From Tubiluchus corallicola (taxonomy: Eukaryota; Priapulida; Priapulimorpha; Priapulimorphida; Tubiluchidae): a stretch of 64,000 nt of DNA. A program made the translations under genes and the position numbers. Positions 10,501 through 24,600 of the stretch are shown piece by piece (position 1 is the first letter of the stretch; each line of letters starts with the position of its first letter). The notes beneath the pieces are model-generated. The model was given only the letters and a program-made list of their open reading frames with translations. It was not told the DNA's origin and did no database searches. The stretch is from NCBI GenBank assembly GCA_030141605.1, contig JAQGDQ010000037.1, forward strand, positions 871,001 to 935,000, read 5' to 3'.

Positions 10501-13400
10501 GTAATAGGCGTAGTAAACCTATTTTAGTGGCAGTAAGTAGGCTAATTATATAATGCACAACATGTGCTCCAGTATAAAACTTCTGAAGCACTTAGATATA
10601 AGAGGAAGTAGCCTTTTAATTAAATACTTGGCTCCTTTTATAATCTTGACTGCTAACACTTTTTTATGAATTACTTACGTAAAGTATATTTGAAATAAAA
10701 TGATGTTAATAATATTTGTTTGAGTGAATTTGAAGTTTTTATAGAATATAATTTGCCAACTTTGATTAAGAGTTGTTGAAATTTTTCTTGGCTGTAGAAA
10801 AATCTGCATCTTCCGGTGAGATTGATTTCATGTCTATTACCAAGCTAAGGTGAATTTACTGCAAGTTTCCTGGACTAAATGTAATGTTATAATGTCATCA
10901 TCAAATCATTTAGCACATCATTACAATTTTCGTCTGTACTATAAGTCCATTAGTTTCCCATGAATTTATTTACCAGGGCAATGTGGTGTGTTCAGTGTGT
11001 TGACTGTCTGCTGCGCCTTTTGTATTGATCCTAGCCAATTGCTATGCTTGTAATGGAGTAAAATATTTGACTGATGGTAGTAGCAGAGCGTGACTACTAC
11101 AATAATACCATGTAGAGTACAGTCAACTTGCAGCATCGGGCACATTCAGTACACTGCATCCCATGCATAGCCTTTACAAGCGTGTCACACCAGAATAAAT
11201 TGATGACTTCGTTCCCTAATTGCTTTGAGGAAGGTAATGACTGATCAGTTGGATCACTCCCAATTTGCAGAGTAGAGCTGGAGCAGCTTGGCCTGGAATA
11301 ATCGACCGATTGACAAATTCGTTACATGTTCTTCTCCATCTCAAAAAATCTACTAATCAGAAATCATGAGCCATATGTGATCGAGCTGAAAAATATTTAC
11401 AATCTGATCGTCTATGTTGCATGTATTTAGGAGGTGTCAGAAAATTGTGCTCTGATTATAAGACTAGGCTAGCATACCAGGGAACAAAATTCAACAAATC
11501 CACCAATGAGTTTGCCAAAATGTGCAGACAACTGCTACTTGCGAAGTATGTGTACTCTGGCAATATAAATGGTCCCACGTGATGCTGTAGTTTGTGTAGA
11601 CAATATTAAGGGTTTGGTCAGCTAGCTAAGTGATGAACAGTTTGCATTGGCATGTCAACATTGGGAAATGGTTCCTCCCTCTAATTGTACAGCTAGGCTA
11701 CTGTACTAGGCTACCAGCCGTTTTCTGATTACAGCTTGGGTATTTATTTAATTTTGTTGTTTATTTTGGTTATTAGCTGAGCACTATTTAGTAACCAAGT
11801 GAGCAGTGAAGTGTTGTTCCTGCATACAAAACTGTTATTATCCTCTCTGATGCCATAATGGTATAGTTCAGCTCTTTTGCAATGGTTCATACGTGCGGGC
11901 TAGCGTCTAGACCTTTATATTATCTAATATAGCTTTAAGTATAGTATTAAACCACTAATGCGTGTATTTGCCTTCACTATGAATATGTACGGTACTCGGG
12001 CATATTAAAAACACTTTGTATTTTTTGAAAGAACGCCTGCATTCTTTATATTGAATACTACTCGGCTGCAAATCTAACCCATTCAAAAAAATTCCAATTG
12101 CAACTTTCAATTATGGCTCATTGAACTCAAAGTTATTGTTAGCCAGCTGTATTTCTTGAGAAAACAGGCTTTAATTATAATAGAACTGACATTTAGAACT
12201 CATATTTTAAATTTGATGTCAACTTTAAATTTTTCAAAATTGTATCCTAAATTTAAAATTAAGCTTTTATTTCAAACATCCATTTTGTCTTTTTTTGGAG
12301 CTTTCATTTCATTCTATTAAATTTGATGATTTTCTATGACAAAATTTATACTTTCTACCAATTTAGCTACTTTAGTTTGAAAAGAAATATTTTGAAAGGT
12401 TATTTTGTACTGATTACATATTGCATAAGGATTACATATTTTTGCTTTTTCAATGTTCTTTTTTTATTCTGAACATTTTTAATTGTTAATCGCTGCAGCT
12501 ATTACCTTGGTTAACATCAGAACAAATTGAGAGTTTGATAAGCCTAAATAAGACATTTATTATTAACAAATTTAACAATTATATAACTTACCTAAATTTA
12601 GATAACGCTCAACTTTCTGTTAATTGTAAGATTTAAACCTATAGTTAGAACTTAGCAGTTATAGCTTTTAAAGAAATGCTATACTGTTCACATTGTAAGT
12701 GAGCACTTGTAGCATAATTTTCTTTTTAAATTCTGTACATTGATGAAATTAAAAGAAAGTATTTTTTCAGTAAAATTTTGTTGACTCGATCTTGCAATTT
12801 ATTATACTCTGTTACATGTACATCATGTCACAGTTTGCGACCTTGTGAAACGTTACAGTTTTAGTTAATAAGCAACTTTAAATATAAAACATTACAGTTT
12901 TTGTATAATCATGGGACATTTCTTTTCATTTAGCAGCCGGGTTGTATAATAATTTCATATTTTGCTTTTGAATGATATCAAGTGAATAAAATTGAGCCTA
13001 TATGCTTTCTATACTAATACACACACAAAGCTACTAATTGGAAATTTTAATCGTTCCTCGTCATGGTGTTTAGTTTAGCAAATTTTGTAACGAGGAGTCG
13101 ATGAGTCATACATTTGGCATTTCGTCGTGTTTTGACTCTGCCAAGTGCAGTTAAATAACAATTTTCATTTAACCCATTCTGCCAAAATGCAAGAGGTAAA
13201 ATGTTGCCAAGACCAAGGTTTTATGAAATGCACATTTGTTTAATACTAATATGTAGTCCTAGTGTTGTAAAATTAGCTTGCCGACTTTCAGTGTTATGGA
13301 TTTCTGTACCCAGTCAGAGAAATACCAACTAAATGTTTTTATTGCTAAACGTTTTATGATAAGCATATGGGTGCAGTTAAAATTTTAAAATCTGAATAGT
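7561..13400. other. Long non-coding stretch (spectrin first intron or intergenic)
   Basis: I find no coding exon, recognisable transposon frame or structured repeat here. The sequence is AT-rich with scattered short frames that match nothing I know. If the spectrin 5' UTR exon is near 7.5 kb, this is intron. Confidence 0.5.
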
Positions 13401-15600
13401 CAAAACTGTTATTGGCGCAAAATAGCTTTGTTCCCTTTTTTGAATGCAAGAGGTTGATCGCGTAAACTTCCCGTTTTATAGCTCTCTTAGTGGTTTCCTT
13501 GTATCTGTAATCGCGATGATTCGTCCCCACTCAGTGGTGGGAATTCCTTTCCATTGAACAAATCTGTTTCTCTCCTCAACCCAGCATGAGGGAGAGACTG
13601 AGAGAATCACTCACCCTGTTTATTTGTAGCGCGTCCCAGACATCTGTTTCGATTGGCGTGACTCGACATACAGCATAATATGCAGTAGCAGATGTGACTT
13701 TCGTTAATGTCAGAACCTTACAGCACTTGTACATTGTACAAATGAAGAATCGACTATCTCTTGTACTACTAGTGTTGTTTGGGTTCTGTACAGAATCGCA
13801 AAACCTTTGTTTTGTGTGAAAGATTTTCTGTTTTCTTTTCTCGGAATTACTTTGTGTCTGCCTGGAAATTTCTCAGTCTCAATGGACTTTCGCAAAGTTG
13901 CATTTATAGAGTTTTGTCCTGCGTATCGGGTAAACTTAAATTTGGTTAGCACCTCACTATGGACTACATGACTAAAAAAGGTCAATAACCTCTTGTTTAG
14001 AGACTTTAGATGCAAGAGAACTTTTTAGCTGCGCGTTGACGGTGTCGTGTGTCATTCGTACGTTGGTTTATACTGGCGCTGTTCGAGTTACTAGTTTTCT
14101 CGACTGCAATTTGCCGAATAATATATTAGTCATTGACGGGGCATTTGGGGCTCCTCTGTCTCTGTGAATACAGCAGGAAGCCGGTGTACAGCATGCTGTG
14201 TCTGTAACATGTGCGTATTTAAACAAACTAAGGCTTCTGCTGTTTGCTGTAAACTCGCTACTGTGCTTCGATTAGCTCGTATACTATAACGCCCGTCTTG
14301 CTGATAATTATTCTCCCTCTAGGTTTACGAGAATGATGAACTTAATATCGTGGTAATTACGGTGCCCGCTTTGAATTTCTGTCAGGAGTTTGTAAAACTT
14401 TGTATATGCCTTTTCTGTATGACATTAAATCCTGTAAAAAAAATTATTCGTATCTTATTATAATGCAATGTTTTATGCCGAATTAAAGCCTTTTAAATAG
14501 TTAATTTGCAGATGATCAGACAATAATTTTCACATAATTTCGATTAGCCGTGGAACAGCTTTCGTGTTAGTGTTGAAAAATTGGTTGTAGACGTGACCGT
14601 GCGTTATAGTTAATCAACTAGATACTGCTTCTCAAAACGTCTTCACAATTCTGTCTTTTTCTTAGCAGAAAATAAGGCGGCTCAGACTTCTTTGTGGCTG
14701 TTTTGCCCGGAGTTCCTCATTACGTTAACGGGAAAATTGTTTTTGAGACGGTTCTTACGAAAACATCAACCAGCGCTCAGTTTTGAATTGAACTAGCGTA
14801 ATTGTCTTGCGGTATTTTATACAAGTATACATCTGTTCACTTCCAGCTTAGCTGCGTCATTTCCGGATGTGATGATGATGAGTGTGCATATTTTAAACTC
14901 GTGTTTATTACTCTTTCCGGTTGCTACTGTGGGGCTTCATCAGCAAAGATTCATTGTGTAACGCCTTTCAGAATTAGCTGGCTATTGTCCACCCAATCAG
15001 TCATAGAAAAACTGAAGTTACGTGTTCTCTCATTTCCTGTAGGTTTGTTTCTTAACCTAAAAATAATTGTGCTCAATTGAGGTCGCACATGTGCGGTGCT
15101 ATATTTAATGTGTTTGAGAAAAAAGTTGCCTGAGCACGCCCTACGTAATTCGTTGATGTGTAAAATATAAATCCCCAGACGCTTGTGAAGGTTACGTGCC
15201 TGTAAGCGAAATTAATGTTCTTTCTCATTAGAAGCCGAATCCGAGAAAGGGCTGCTACTCCCGTAGTCTTTCGATGATTAATTTTTTTTGGAAAACCTAG
15301 GTTAAAAGCTGTGTTGAAATTGTTACAGTGGCTAAATTAGGCCCGTTTTCTGTGATAAAATATGCGAAAATATTGCCGATAAAAAAAGAATGCGGATTCT
15401 GAGTGCAGGGCGATAAACGTTTGAAGTGACGTTTACCTAGCATCCGGAATGCGTATGCGTTATCCAGTTACAATAGGAAATAGCTGCAGAAAAAATAACG
15501 CATAACGCAGGTCTGATTATCGGGTGTATTGAAAACAATATAAACCGATTTTATCTATTTCATATACGCATACCAGATGCCAGATAAACGCCACTTTATT
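13401..15600. promoter_or_regulatory. Region with raised CpG, possible promoter or enhancer zone
   Basis: From roughly 13.44 to 15.6 kb CpG dinucleotides are visibly commoner than in the flanks, for example around 13510, 13630, 14030-14090, 14280 and 15400-15470. No coding exon is evident; the longest frames are 101 and 92 codons and unrecognised. It is a second candidate for the upstream promoter of beta-spectrin. Confidence 0.2.
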
Positions 15601-18461
15601 GTTCCATTAACATGCATGCGTTAGATGTATATTATTCATTTTACAGCCAATGTATAGAATTTAGATATTGTGTAAAATTCCTAGACATTTCATATGACGT
15701 CTATAAATTTTGGGAAAGTTTAAATTAAATGTTTTTGCTGCTGCATTTTCACACTTGTTACTTATAGACGTTTTGCATAGTAGCTAGAAATTCTAATACA
15801 TAAGTGGCTTTGGCAAAGTGTAATTCCTGTTGACATCAAGTTCAAGTTCTGCTGAGTTCAAGTATGCACCGCACAGGCCTAGGCATTTCGTAGAATACTT
15901 TGTTTCACACTTTGCCTGTAACATAAATAATGGATGAAGAAGTAATTTTTATACATTGACTGAATATTATGCTGAGAGTAATAAATAATCATACAAAGTG
16001 ATAAACTGACAGCTATAATTTAAGTTAACACTGATCTTGTCAGTGAATGACGTTAGAACTAGGGAATAATGAAAAATTAATCTTCTGTGGTGTATCCACA
16101 ATTCATTCTTCATCATTTATAAAGCCATTTTCAGCAATTTGTACCTGTAAAAGTGAGTGCACTGCTGGATCAGTTTCTAAGCTACATATTGTACCAACAA
16201 AGTACTAGGAACCATGACTGTTGGAAAGATTAAAAAAATAATCTTGTTGTGTGGTGCTCTTCACAATTTTATGCTATCACAGTGGGCGGTGACCTTACAA
16301 AAACAAGTGGCAAAGCTTTTTATAACATTCATTCAAGCCTCAAAGTCACGCCGGAAACCTTGGAAATTACAGTGTTTACCGTTTCTGTGTATGAAACTTG
16401 GTGAGCTTAAAGCAGCTTCTAAAAAGCAAAAACATCGATTGATGTTGTTGTCTGCGTTATTAAGGTTTTTGGAAAATTTTCTGTACGCTTTTTAGGAGAC
16501 TTCAAAAATTTTTAGGAAAACGTCGGAAACGTTATACAGACTGCGGTATCATTGAGAGAATTTGCATTATCCCAACTAGTCCACAATTTTTCAGCGTTTC
16601 CTTTCTTTCAACCATTACCCTTGTAATAATTGTTGTAAAATAAATCGCAATGGTTTATGAACATTCTGCCATTCACAGTCATAATCTAAACAATAATTTG
16701 TAATATTTTCACTGCATTTACGTCTGTTGGATTTTGGATTATTTCTTTACGTCCCAAGCTCAGTGCGTGGCTGTCCTATTAAAGCCACCGGCTGAATGAA
16801 AGTTGTTCTAGCTATCCTGTGCGCAAATTAAACATTTTTTGCTATTGTTTTATGACTTCAGTTTTTGCAGGCGACCAAGCCAAATGAAATCACTTACTAA
16901 TAGCTTTCGTGACAAAGACCATTACCCTTACATCTCAAGTATATTAAATTTTAATTAGCCTGTTGTATGGTCTTGATTCGAGTGAATTACGCTCAGTGTA
17001 GAATTCGGTTAGCTGCTCTATAATACTGATGATATTGATCCATTAATGTTGTAAATTTTATACTGTCGACATTGGCCCTTGTGTCAATAAATTGTCGAGT
17101 GCCTAGTAGATATAATTGTGGTAATGGTAAATAGTTATTTTCCTGCTTGTTAAGTCTGTTTGTTACCGTTGTTTGTTTGTTTGTAAACTTTTTTGTCAAA
17201 AATACATGTTTAAACGGATTTCATCAAGATTTATCGCTTTAAATTTTTTGCCTATTGTCATTCGCGAAATTTCAAAATGCTGATTTTGCAATCGAAGATA
17301 TTTAATGAAAACTTTTATCTGTGTTAAATGTGTTAATTTTTCAGCTGTGTGAAACCTCGAAATGTTTGTCAAAGCGTTTTAAAAATTTAATTGCATAAAT
17401 TTAAAAATGTTGCAGAAGTCGTACTGCGATTAAACACTCCACCTATCTGTGTTCACGCATTTTAGCCCTGAAAGATACCCGCTTTTTAACCGTAATGTAA
17501 TCGCTTTGACCGCTTTCTGAGTAGTCATAGCTTTGCACTCGTTTTATCGTGTAAACTGACTCGCAGGGTTTGTTGTTTTTAACAGAGATTTAACATAAAT
17601 TAGTTTTGTAAACGTGACACAATTTTGTAGAATTACTGGCTAACACAAATCCTGATTTTGTTACTGATATATATTTGGTATTATTGATACAGAGCATTTA
17701 AATGCCTCTCGGGGATTTTGTAAGTTCTCTTGGCTAGCTTTTAATTTATCCTATGCTTCATTAGCTGCCTGTTCACAAAGTTAGGCATGTGTGGCTATTT
17801 TATTTTAACTGCTCATCATCCCACAAGACCAAACCGTTTAAAAATCACTTTCAGCTGCTATATGTAGCGGGTGTCATTGCGGTAAGGGCTACTGATGCAG
17901 TGAGAGAGCAATCTGTTTATAGCTCTTGTAAAGATTTTCGCATACTGTGCTTGATTAAGCCTAACCGCAGGGTTTGCATAGTGTTTACTCTCATTGACAG
18001 CGGAAGTGCAAAAATGTAAATTCTTGAGGAGTATGAAAGATACTATGGGTTGTGTTCCAAACCAGAGATGATGTACGTACCAAATCAATACCTGCTGTGT
18101 TTTACCAGATAATGGAAACTTAACCTTGGCCCTCTGGAAGATTTGTACTTTTGAATCCGCATATATATGTATATTTACACTGGTTCATACTCTCGCTCTG
18201 TGTCAGAGAATCTCGCAGGCTTGCATCTCTTTAACCAAAATTTACTTTTTTACTTTTTCACCATGAGAACAAAATCTGTTAAAAATTAATTAACTAATAT
18301 TGTACTTTAGTACACCAAATGAAGAAATTTGTGACGAGATGAAACTTTCTCAAAACATTGAAGGGACTTTTAGAATTTAGACAGTTAATAGCTGGTGTGA
18401 TGCATGATTTTTTAATGTAAAATAATTGCTGCACCTCTTTAATTAATAATTTACTTTACAG
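15601..18461. other. Non-coding sequence upstream of spectrin exon 1
   Basis: This is AT-rich sequence ending in the pyrimidine tract and AG acceptor (18460-18461) of the first spectrin coding exon. Small frames such as 16214-16495 (93 codons, basic, no known domain) have no support as genes. Confidence 0.5.
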
Positions 18462-18602
18462 GTCCTGCAATCAGGGAACAATAATTATCTAGAATGACGA
18501 CAGACATAGTGGTACGCTGGGAACCAGGCCAAGAGATTGCAGAGGATGAAGATAACAGTTCCTCTAGGCTCTTTGAAAGAGCCCGCATCAAAGCTTTGGC
18601 AG
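18462..18602 (+). CDS. SPTB (beta-spectrin family): Beta-spectrin exon 1: 5' UTR end and canonical N-terminus
   Basis: The acceptor is AG at 18460-18461 after a pyrimidine tract; 18462-18493 is 5' UTR and coding starts at 18494. It encodes 36 residues starting MTTDIVV and ending with the family motif [14 protein letters not shown], then donates in phase 1 (GCA G|GTGAGT). The in-frame TAA at 18482 fixes the start. Because the exon begins at an acceptor, an upstream untranslated exon exists. Confidence 0.95.
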
Positions 18603-21600
18603 GTGAGTTAATGGTTGTACTACTTGTAAACAAACAATTTGTAAACAAAAAATCTATAGTGTGTAGATTTTGTGCGGTATATGTCGCGAAATGGTAAAAA
18701 TGCTTCCAAATGTATTGTGAAAACGCAAAAATTGTTATGTAACATTTAAACTGGTTGTTATACGTAAATTTGGATATTAAACACTACCACTACTACTACT
18801 TATATAGTACTGTAGTTGGCACATATGTTGATTAACAAAGGTATAGACATATGAATTATCAATATGTAAGTAAAAACATATTTTCATAAGTCCATATTTT
18901 CCATTGGTTTTTGCTGAACTGATTGAAATGATCACACAGTGTGAATTAATTTACCCGAAAAGATTAGTGTTTTACACACACATATTTGCGTCACCTGTCG
19001 CTGGTTTAATCAGTTATATATTGCTTGTTACACAGCCCACAGTACAAACTGTTTACCAAGTCCAGATATATTGATTAGACCGTTGAACCCTTCTCTAAGT
19101 CTAGCTACTTTGAGTCGATTATAGATATTTCTGAGATCTACCACGTTCCCTAGAGGAGGAATTATTGCAATCAGTTTATACTGTGCTAGCTGTTATTACG
19201 AAAATCTCTGAAGATTTGTTAGTGCACATTAGGCTGTAAAAAGAGCATTTACTGTGGCTTACTGCAAGACTTATTTCGTGTGTACTTTGATCCATCGATT
19301 ATGCATTAATGGAGGTTTAGTGTATGCACGAACATTTTAAAAACACGTTGTTTTATTGCGTTTTAAAGTGAAGACTTTGTGATTGTGTTTCACAGTTCAT
19401 TAGCGTATGCTTGTAATCCTATTTAGCAAAACCGCTGCTTAATTAATTCAAAGTGCACGCTTTTGATTGAAATGCTGAAGTTGAAAAGAAATGTAAATTG
19501 CAAGACTTGTGATTGGTGACAATGTATCCAAAAATGGTCGTACTGTAGGACAGTCATTACAACAGTAAATGGTTTATGATAATTATTACTTTAGTATTTT
19601 TACGAAATATACTATTGTTAATGAAGAACTCTGCCGGTATTGCTCTACGTGTATAGTGCGTTAGATGACCAAAGTACAGCTAGGGCATCTTTACCTTGAT
19701 AGGCTATATATTGACAACTGGCAATATTGAATCTAACGCAGTTTTCACTATTGCTTAATATGTAATTTAGCTTTTGCTAAGTTTGCAGCTGCTACACAGA
19801 TTTGCTTCCCAAGTTCAACTTGCTGATTACGCCTAGACTCTCAAGGGCTTTGTAATTAAGGAAGACGATGCTCTGTTGGTGGAAGATGAAGCTACTAAAC
19901 TTTGCAAAGAATTCAAGAAATTTTAATAATAGGTCTACTGGTAGTCAGCTAGTTTACAGTATGATAAATATCAGCTTAACCACTATCCAATAAACAGCTC
20001 TGATACCCAATAATGGAAACTGATGGTCACGTTCGCGATACAAACGATATTGCGGTCACCTTAGACCAAATAGACAAGGACATACATCAGCTACAACAAG
20101 GCTTGGAGTATGAGGAGTCTCCTGTGACTGTGAGAAGAATTCGAGAGAAGGCGTCCATTCCGACTGCTTCAAGATTTCCAGTTTCTGTACCATTGGTCCC
20201 AATTCCATATGCAGACGATGATGATTTTAATCTGTCCAGTTTTTTGTACGACCGAAAAATTTGCAGTAGTCGTGGTAAGAAAAGTGGTAGTGTTTTTATA
20301 CTGCTGGAATGTCATTATAATACGTATGGGTTGAACATTTCTATAGCCTGTATGGAAGCAGTTGATAATTTAGCTAATTTGAGATATTTCTTGTTGTTTA
20401 TTTTCCCAGTTTGTTTGGCCATGCTTTAGTTTTTGAAATTGTTGGGCGTCTAAAAGTTATTGGTTTGAGTTTCAGGTTTTAGCCACCTTCAGTTTTACTG
20501 TCAATTTGAATGGAAAGGGACTAATTAACATTTGAATGTCAGTGTTCAAAACAAAATTAAGTTACTTGTACCTGCATTTGATTTTATAAATCACATGCAT
20601 TTATTTCTATTTTAACGTAACTTGCTTGAGAAATTTCATTTTCTGTGTGCGTCATATTCTTGCACTCTAGACATTCTTACTTTTCTTCAATCAAAGACAT
20701 TTTTATTCAAGTTCTTTCAAGATTTTGATGTTATCAGCATCCTCCTAATGCTTGATTGCCTTGAAATTTTTTACTAACTTTAGTTTTATTGTATGGGCTT
20801 TTTGTAATGCACATCCTACTGATGATGAAAGAAAATTTTAATAAATAATCTATATTTTTGACATTTAAAGAATCAACTCGAAATTTGTTTTTCCATTTCC
20901 AGATGAAAGGGAATACGTACAAAAGAAGACATTTTCAAAATGGGTGACATCCCATCTCTTACGAGTCAATAGTCGAGTTGGTGATCTGTATGTAGACCTA
21001 CGAGATGGCAAATTGCTGCTCAAACTTCTGGAAATTTTGTCTGGCGAACGCTTGGTATGTAAACACTTGAAGCAGTACTGTCTTACATTGCTTATATATT
21101 TTTTGTTCTGTTTGCATTAAAACACATGTAACAGTAACCAGAAATTCGTGGCATGTTTATTAAGGGCATTTATTGCAGATCACTTCTTTCCACAGCAGTT
21201 GCAAGTAGGCAAATATATTATGTAATCAAATTTTATATGAAATTCGAATGTTTACGTAATCAAGCTATTAATTTGACTTAGGGAAAGCTTGTATTAAGTG
21301 TTTGATTTAATACTGTGTACAAGAGCATAGTTGTATATGTAATTTAATATTATTTTGTTCATTAATATAGTTCAATTTTTTTCAGCCACGGCCGACAAAA
21401 GGAAAGATGCGAATTCATTGTCTAGAAAATGTGGAGAAAGCTTTGCAGTTTTTGCGTGAGCAGCATGTTCATTTGGAGAATCTTGGTTCTCATGATATAG
21501 TAGATGGCAATCCTCGCTTAACACTCGGTCTTATCTGGACTATCATACTTCGTTTCCAGGTGAGCTTTAGTTGGTTATTACGAGTTTTGTAATTTCAGTT

Positions 21601-24600
21601 GTCAAAGACTATTTATTCTTTAATAGAATGGCTACATTTATAATTTTAATTGAAACCAGGAATTTTTCCCTAGTTAAACTTCTAACCGTATCATAATGTC
21701 ACTATATCACATTAAACGTTGGGCAATTCAGTCAATTTAACTTGCTAACACTTAATCATTTAATAAAAAATGTCACCTGTACATTGCCATAGATTAACAA
21801 AATATGGTTTTGTTTTTGAGCAGCTAATGTATGCTAACATTGTTGGTTTTTCTGTGTATGCATCTTTTTCTTTCTACTGTACATTTTTAAAAACACAAAT
21901 GTATGTTAGATACAAGACATCATAATCGAGGAAGTAGACAACAAGGAAACGAAGCAGGCAAAAGATGCTTTGTTGTTGTGGTGTCAAATGAAGACAGCAG
22001 GATACCCCAATGTTAATGTCCGTAACTTCACCACAAGTTGGCGAGATGGACTGGCATTTAACGCCATTATTCACAAACATCGGTACTTAACTACTGTTTC
22101 TTATTATGATTGGTTTTCTGTGAAAAGGGAAGGAGATTTAGAGGAAAAATTTGTCATTAGGTCTTGTTACGAAACAGGTAAAGCTAGCTTGGCCACTTGG
22201 TTAATTAAATGCCAGTTCGATGATATGCCTATTGCTTATTGTATGATTTTAATTTAGTTGCTTAATGAATGAGAATTCATTACATTTTAATTTTTATTAA
22301 AAAAAATCCTGCAACACTGTGAGGTTGCCATGGAGATTTTGATTTGAATTCTGTCTTAAATGGGATACTTGTAACTTTAGGCCGGTGTCTTAAAATGTGA
22401 CTTAAATTGCGTGGCATTGCCGAAATCATTGTGCCCATTCATGGTGTAATTCTCATCGCCTAACATTTATCGATTTGGGATTGCAGCAATTATTTGGGAA
22501 ATCACTTATAGGGCATGCAGCCTGTCAAAAATACATCAATAATAATTATTTTATTGTGTTATATTACTTGTGTGATGTACTTGTGACATTGTCACTAGCA
22601 AGTTGCTGTGTAGGAAGTGCTGTGATGAATTACATGTATGCGATTTCAATTTCATTGATATTGCAAAGTACTACTTTCTTTCTTTCCTTCAGTGTTTCTA
22701 TGTATTATTGAAGCTGTAGTTTTGGTGAAGTAAAGGTATGTACATATGTTTTGCTTTTCAGACCGGACCTTATCAGGTATGAACAGCTGCAGAAGTCAAA
22801 TGCCACTCACAATTTGGCAAATGCTTTCACTACTGCCGAAGATAAGCTAGGCATTCCTCAACTTCTTGATCCAGAAGGTTAGGCTTTTTCTTATACTGAT
22901 GATTAGTACAATTAGCATATGGCTGATACAACAATCAAAGACATTAAACTAAAGATAAAGAAATTTTGTTTGTACCTTTTAGATGTAAATGTTGATTATC
23001 CTGATGAGAAGTCCATCATTACATATGTTGTTGCGTATTATCATTACTTTTCTCGAATGAAGGCTGAAACGGTACAAGGAAAACGTATTGGAAAGGTATG
23101 TGCTAGCTGTTTTATACTGAATGATGCTGGTCTAATTTAGTCAATTACTGCAATATAGTCTCTGTTTTAGGCATAGCTGATCGATGCTGTTTTTTTCTCG
23201 ATGCTGTTTTTTTTCTATCAGTATCATGATTGTTCACTTTTAGGCATTTTTCTGTGTTATGTGACAATTGCTGGATTCCTGTGACGATTCCTGGATGTAT
23301 ATGACTTTCAGAATTTGACTAGCAATAGTTTGTGTAAGTGTTACTCGGTGTGTCATAGCCCATTAAATATATGATGATCTAGCCACCATCGTGTTATACA
23401 AGGAGACTCTTTTCAGATTGTAGATTCCGCTTTGGACAATGAACGTATGCTGGAAGAATATGAAAGTTTGACCTCAGACTTGCTGGAATGGATCAAGGAC
23501 ACAATAATGCGCCTCAATGAACGCGAGTTTGCTAACTCACTTTCTGGTGTTCAATCACAACTGCTAGAGTTTAACACATATAGGACTGTGGAAAAGCCAC
23601 CCAAGTACGCTGTTTTGCATATAAACGTTTATGCATTTTTTAAAAGATTTAATCTATGTTTGAAGTGCAGATTTAGAATTTGAGATTTTATGAAATGTTG
23701 TGGGTCTTGACATTAAAATTTTTGTAATATAAAATATTCATATAGGTTTGTCGAAAAGGGCAACTTGGAGATTCTGCTTTTCACACTGCAGAGCAAGATG
23801 AGAGCAAACAACTTGAAGCCATTCTTTCCACAAGAAGGCAAAATGATATCTGACATCAATAAGGCTTGGGAGAGACTGGAAAAGGCTGAACATGAACGAG
23901 AACTTGCACTGAGAGAGGAACTAATCCGGTAAGTATTGCAAATGTGGCTCTGCATTTCAACATATATGATGGTGTGTCCAGCTGTTGTATGTTGTTGCCC
24001 CAGTATGCTAGCTTGACTTTCTTGATTGGTCAGCACATAATGAGTTCCAGTCTGTGGTTGGTTATTTTGTGTAAAATACACTGCATGTATCATCAATTCT
24101 TGTTTTGTTTCCATGCATTTCTATGTTTTTGTCACTCTAAAAGTAAAAAAAGTTTTCTCTTTGAAGTATCCTTACAGATATTTTGTAACACGTCTTTATT
24201 GATGTTTCAGCCAAGAAAAATTAGAACAGCTTGCCAACCGTTTTGACCGAAAAGCCGGCATGCGTGAAACGTGGTTAAGTGAAAACCAGCGGTTGGTATC
24301 GCAGGACAACTTTGGCTATGACCTTGCTGCAGTCGAAGCTGCTGCCAAAAAACATGAAGCTATTGAGACAGATATTTTGGCCTACAAGGAGAGAGTCGAT
24401 GCAGTATTTGCTGTAGCCGATGAACTGGAAGCTGAAAACTACCATGATATCGCACGTATTAATGCTAGGTACCTGCTTACTTTTGAATTTTTATTTAGTT
24501 TTTCTTGTAACAACAGATGTTCAGATTAGAAGAGAAACAAGAATTACTTATATTTGAGTTAAATACTATTTAAACATTAAAATAATTTAGGAAAGAGAAT

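Noticed and set aside
16214-16495. 93-codon open frame on the plus strand
   Set aside because: No recognisable family, no splice-site context and no coding-like signal beyond an open frame.
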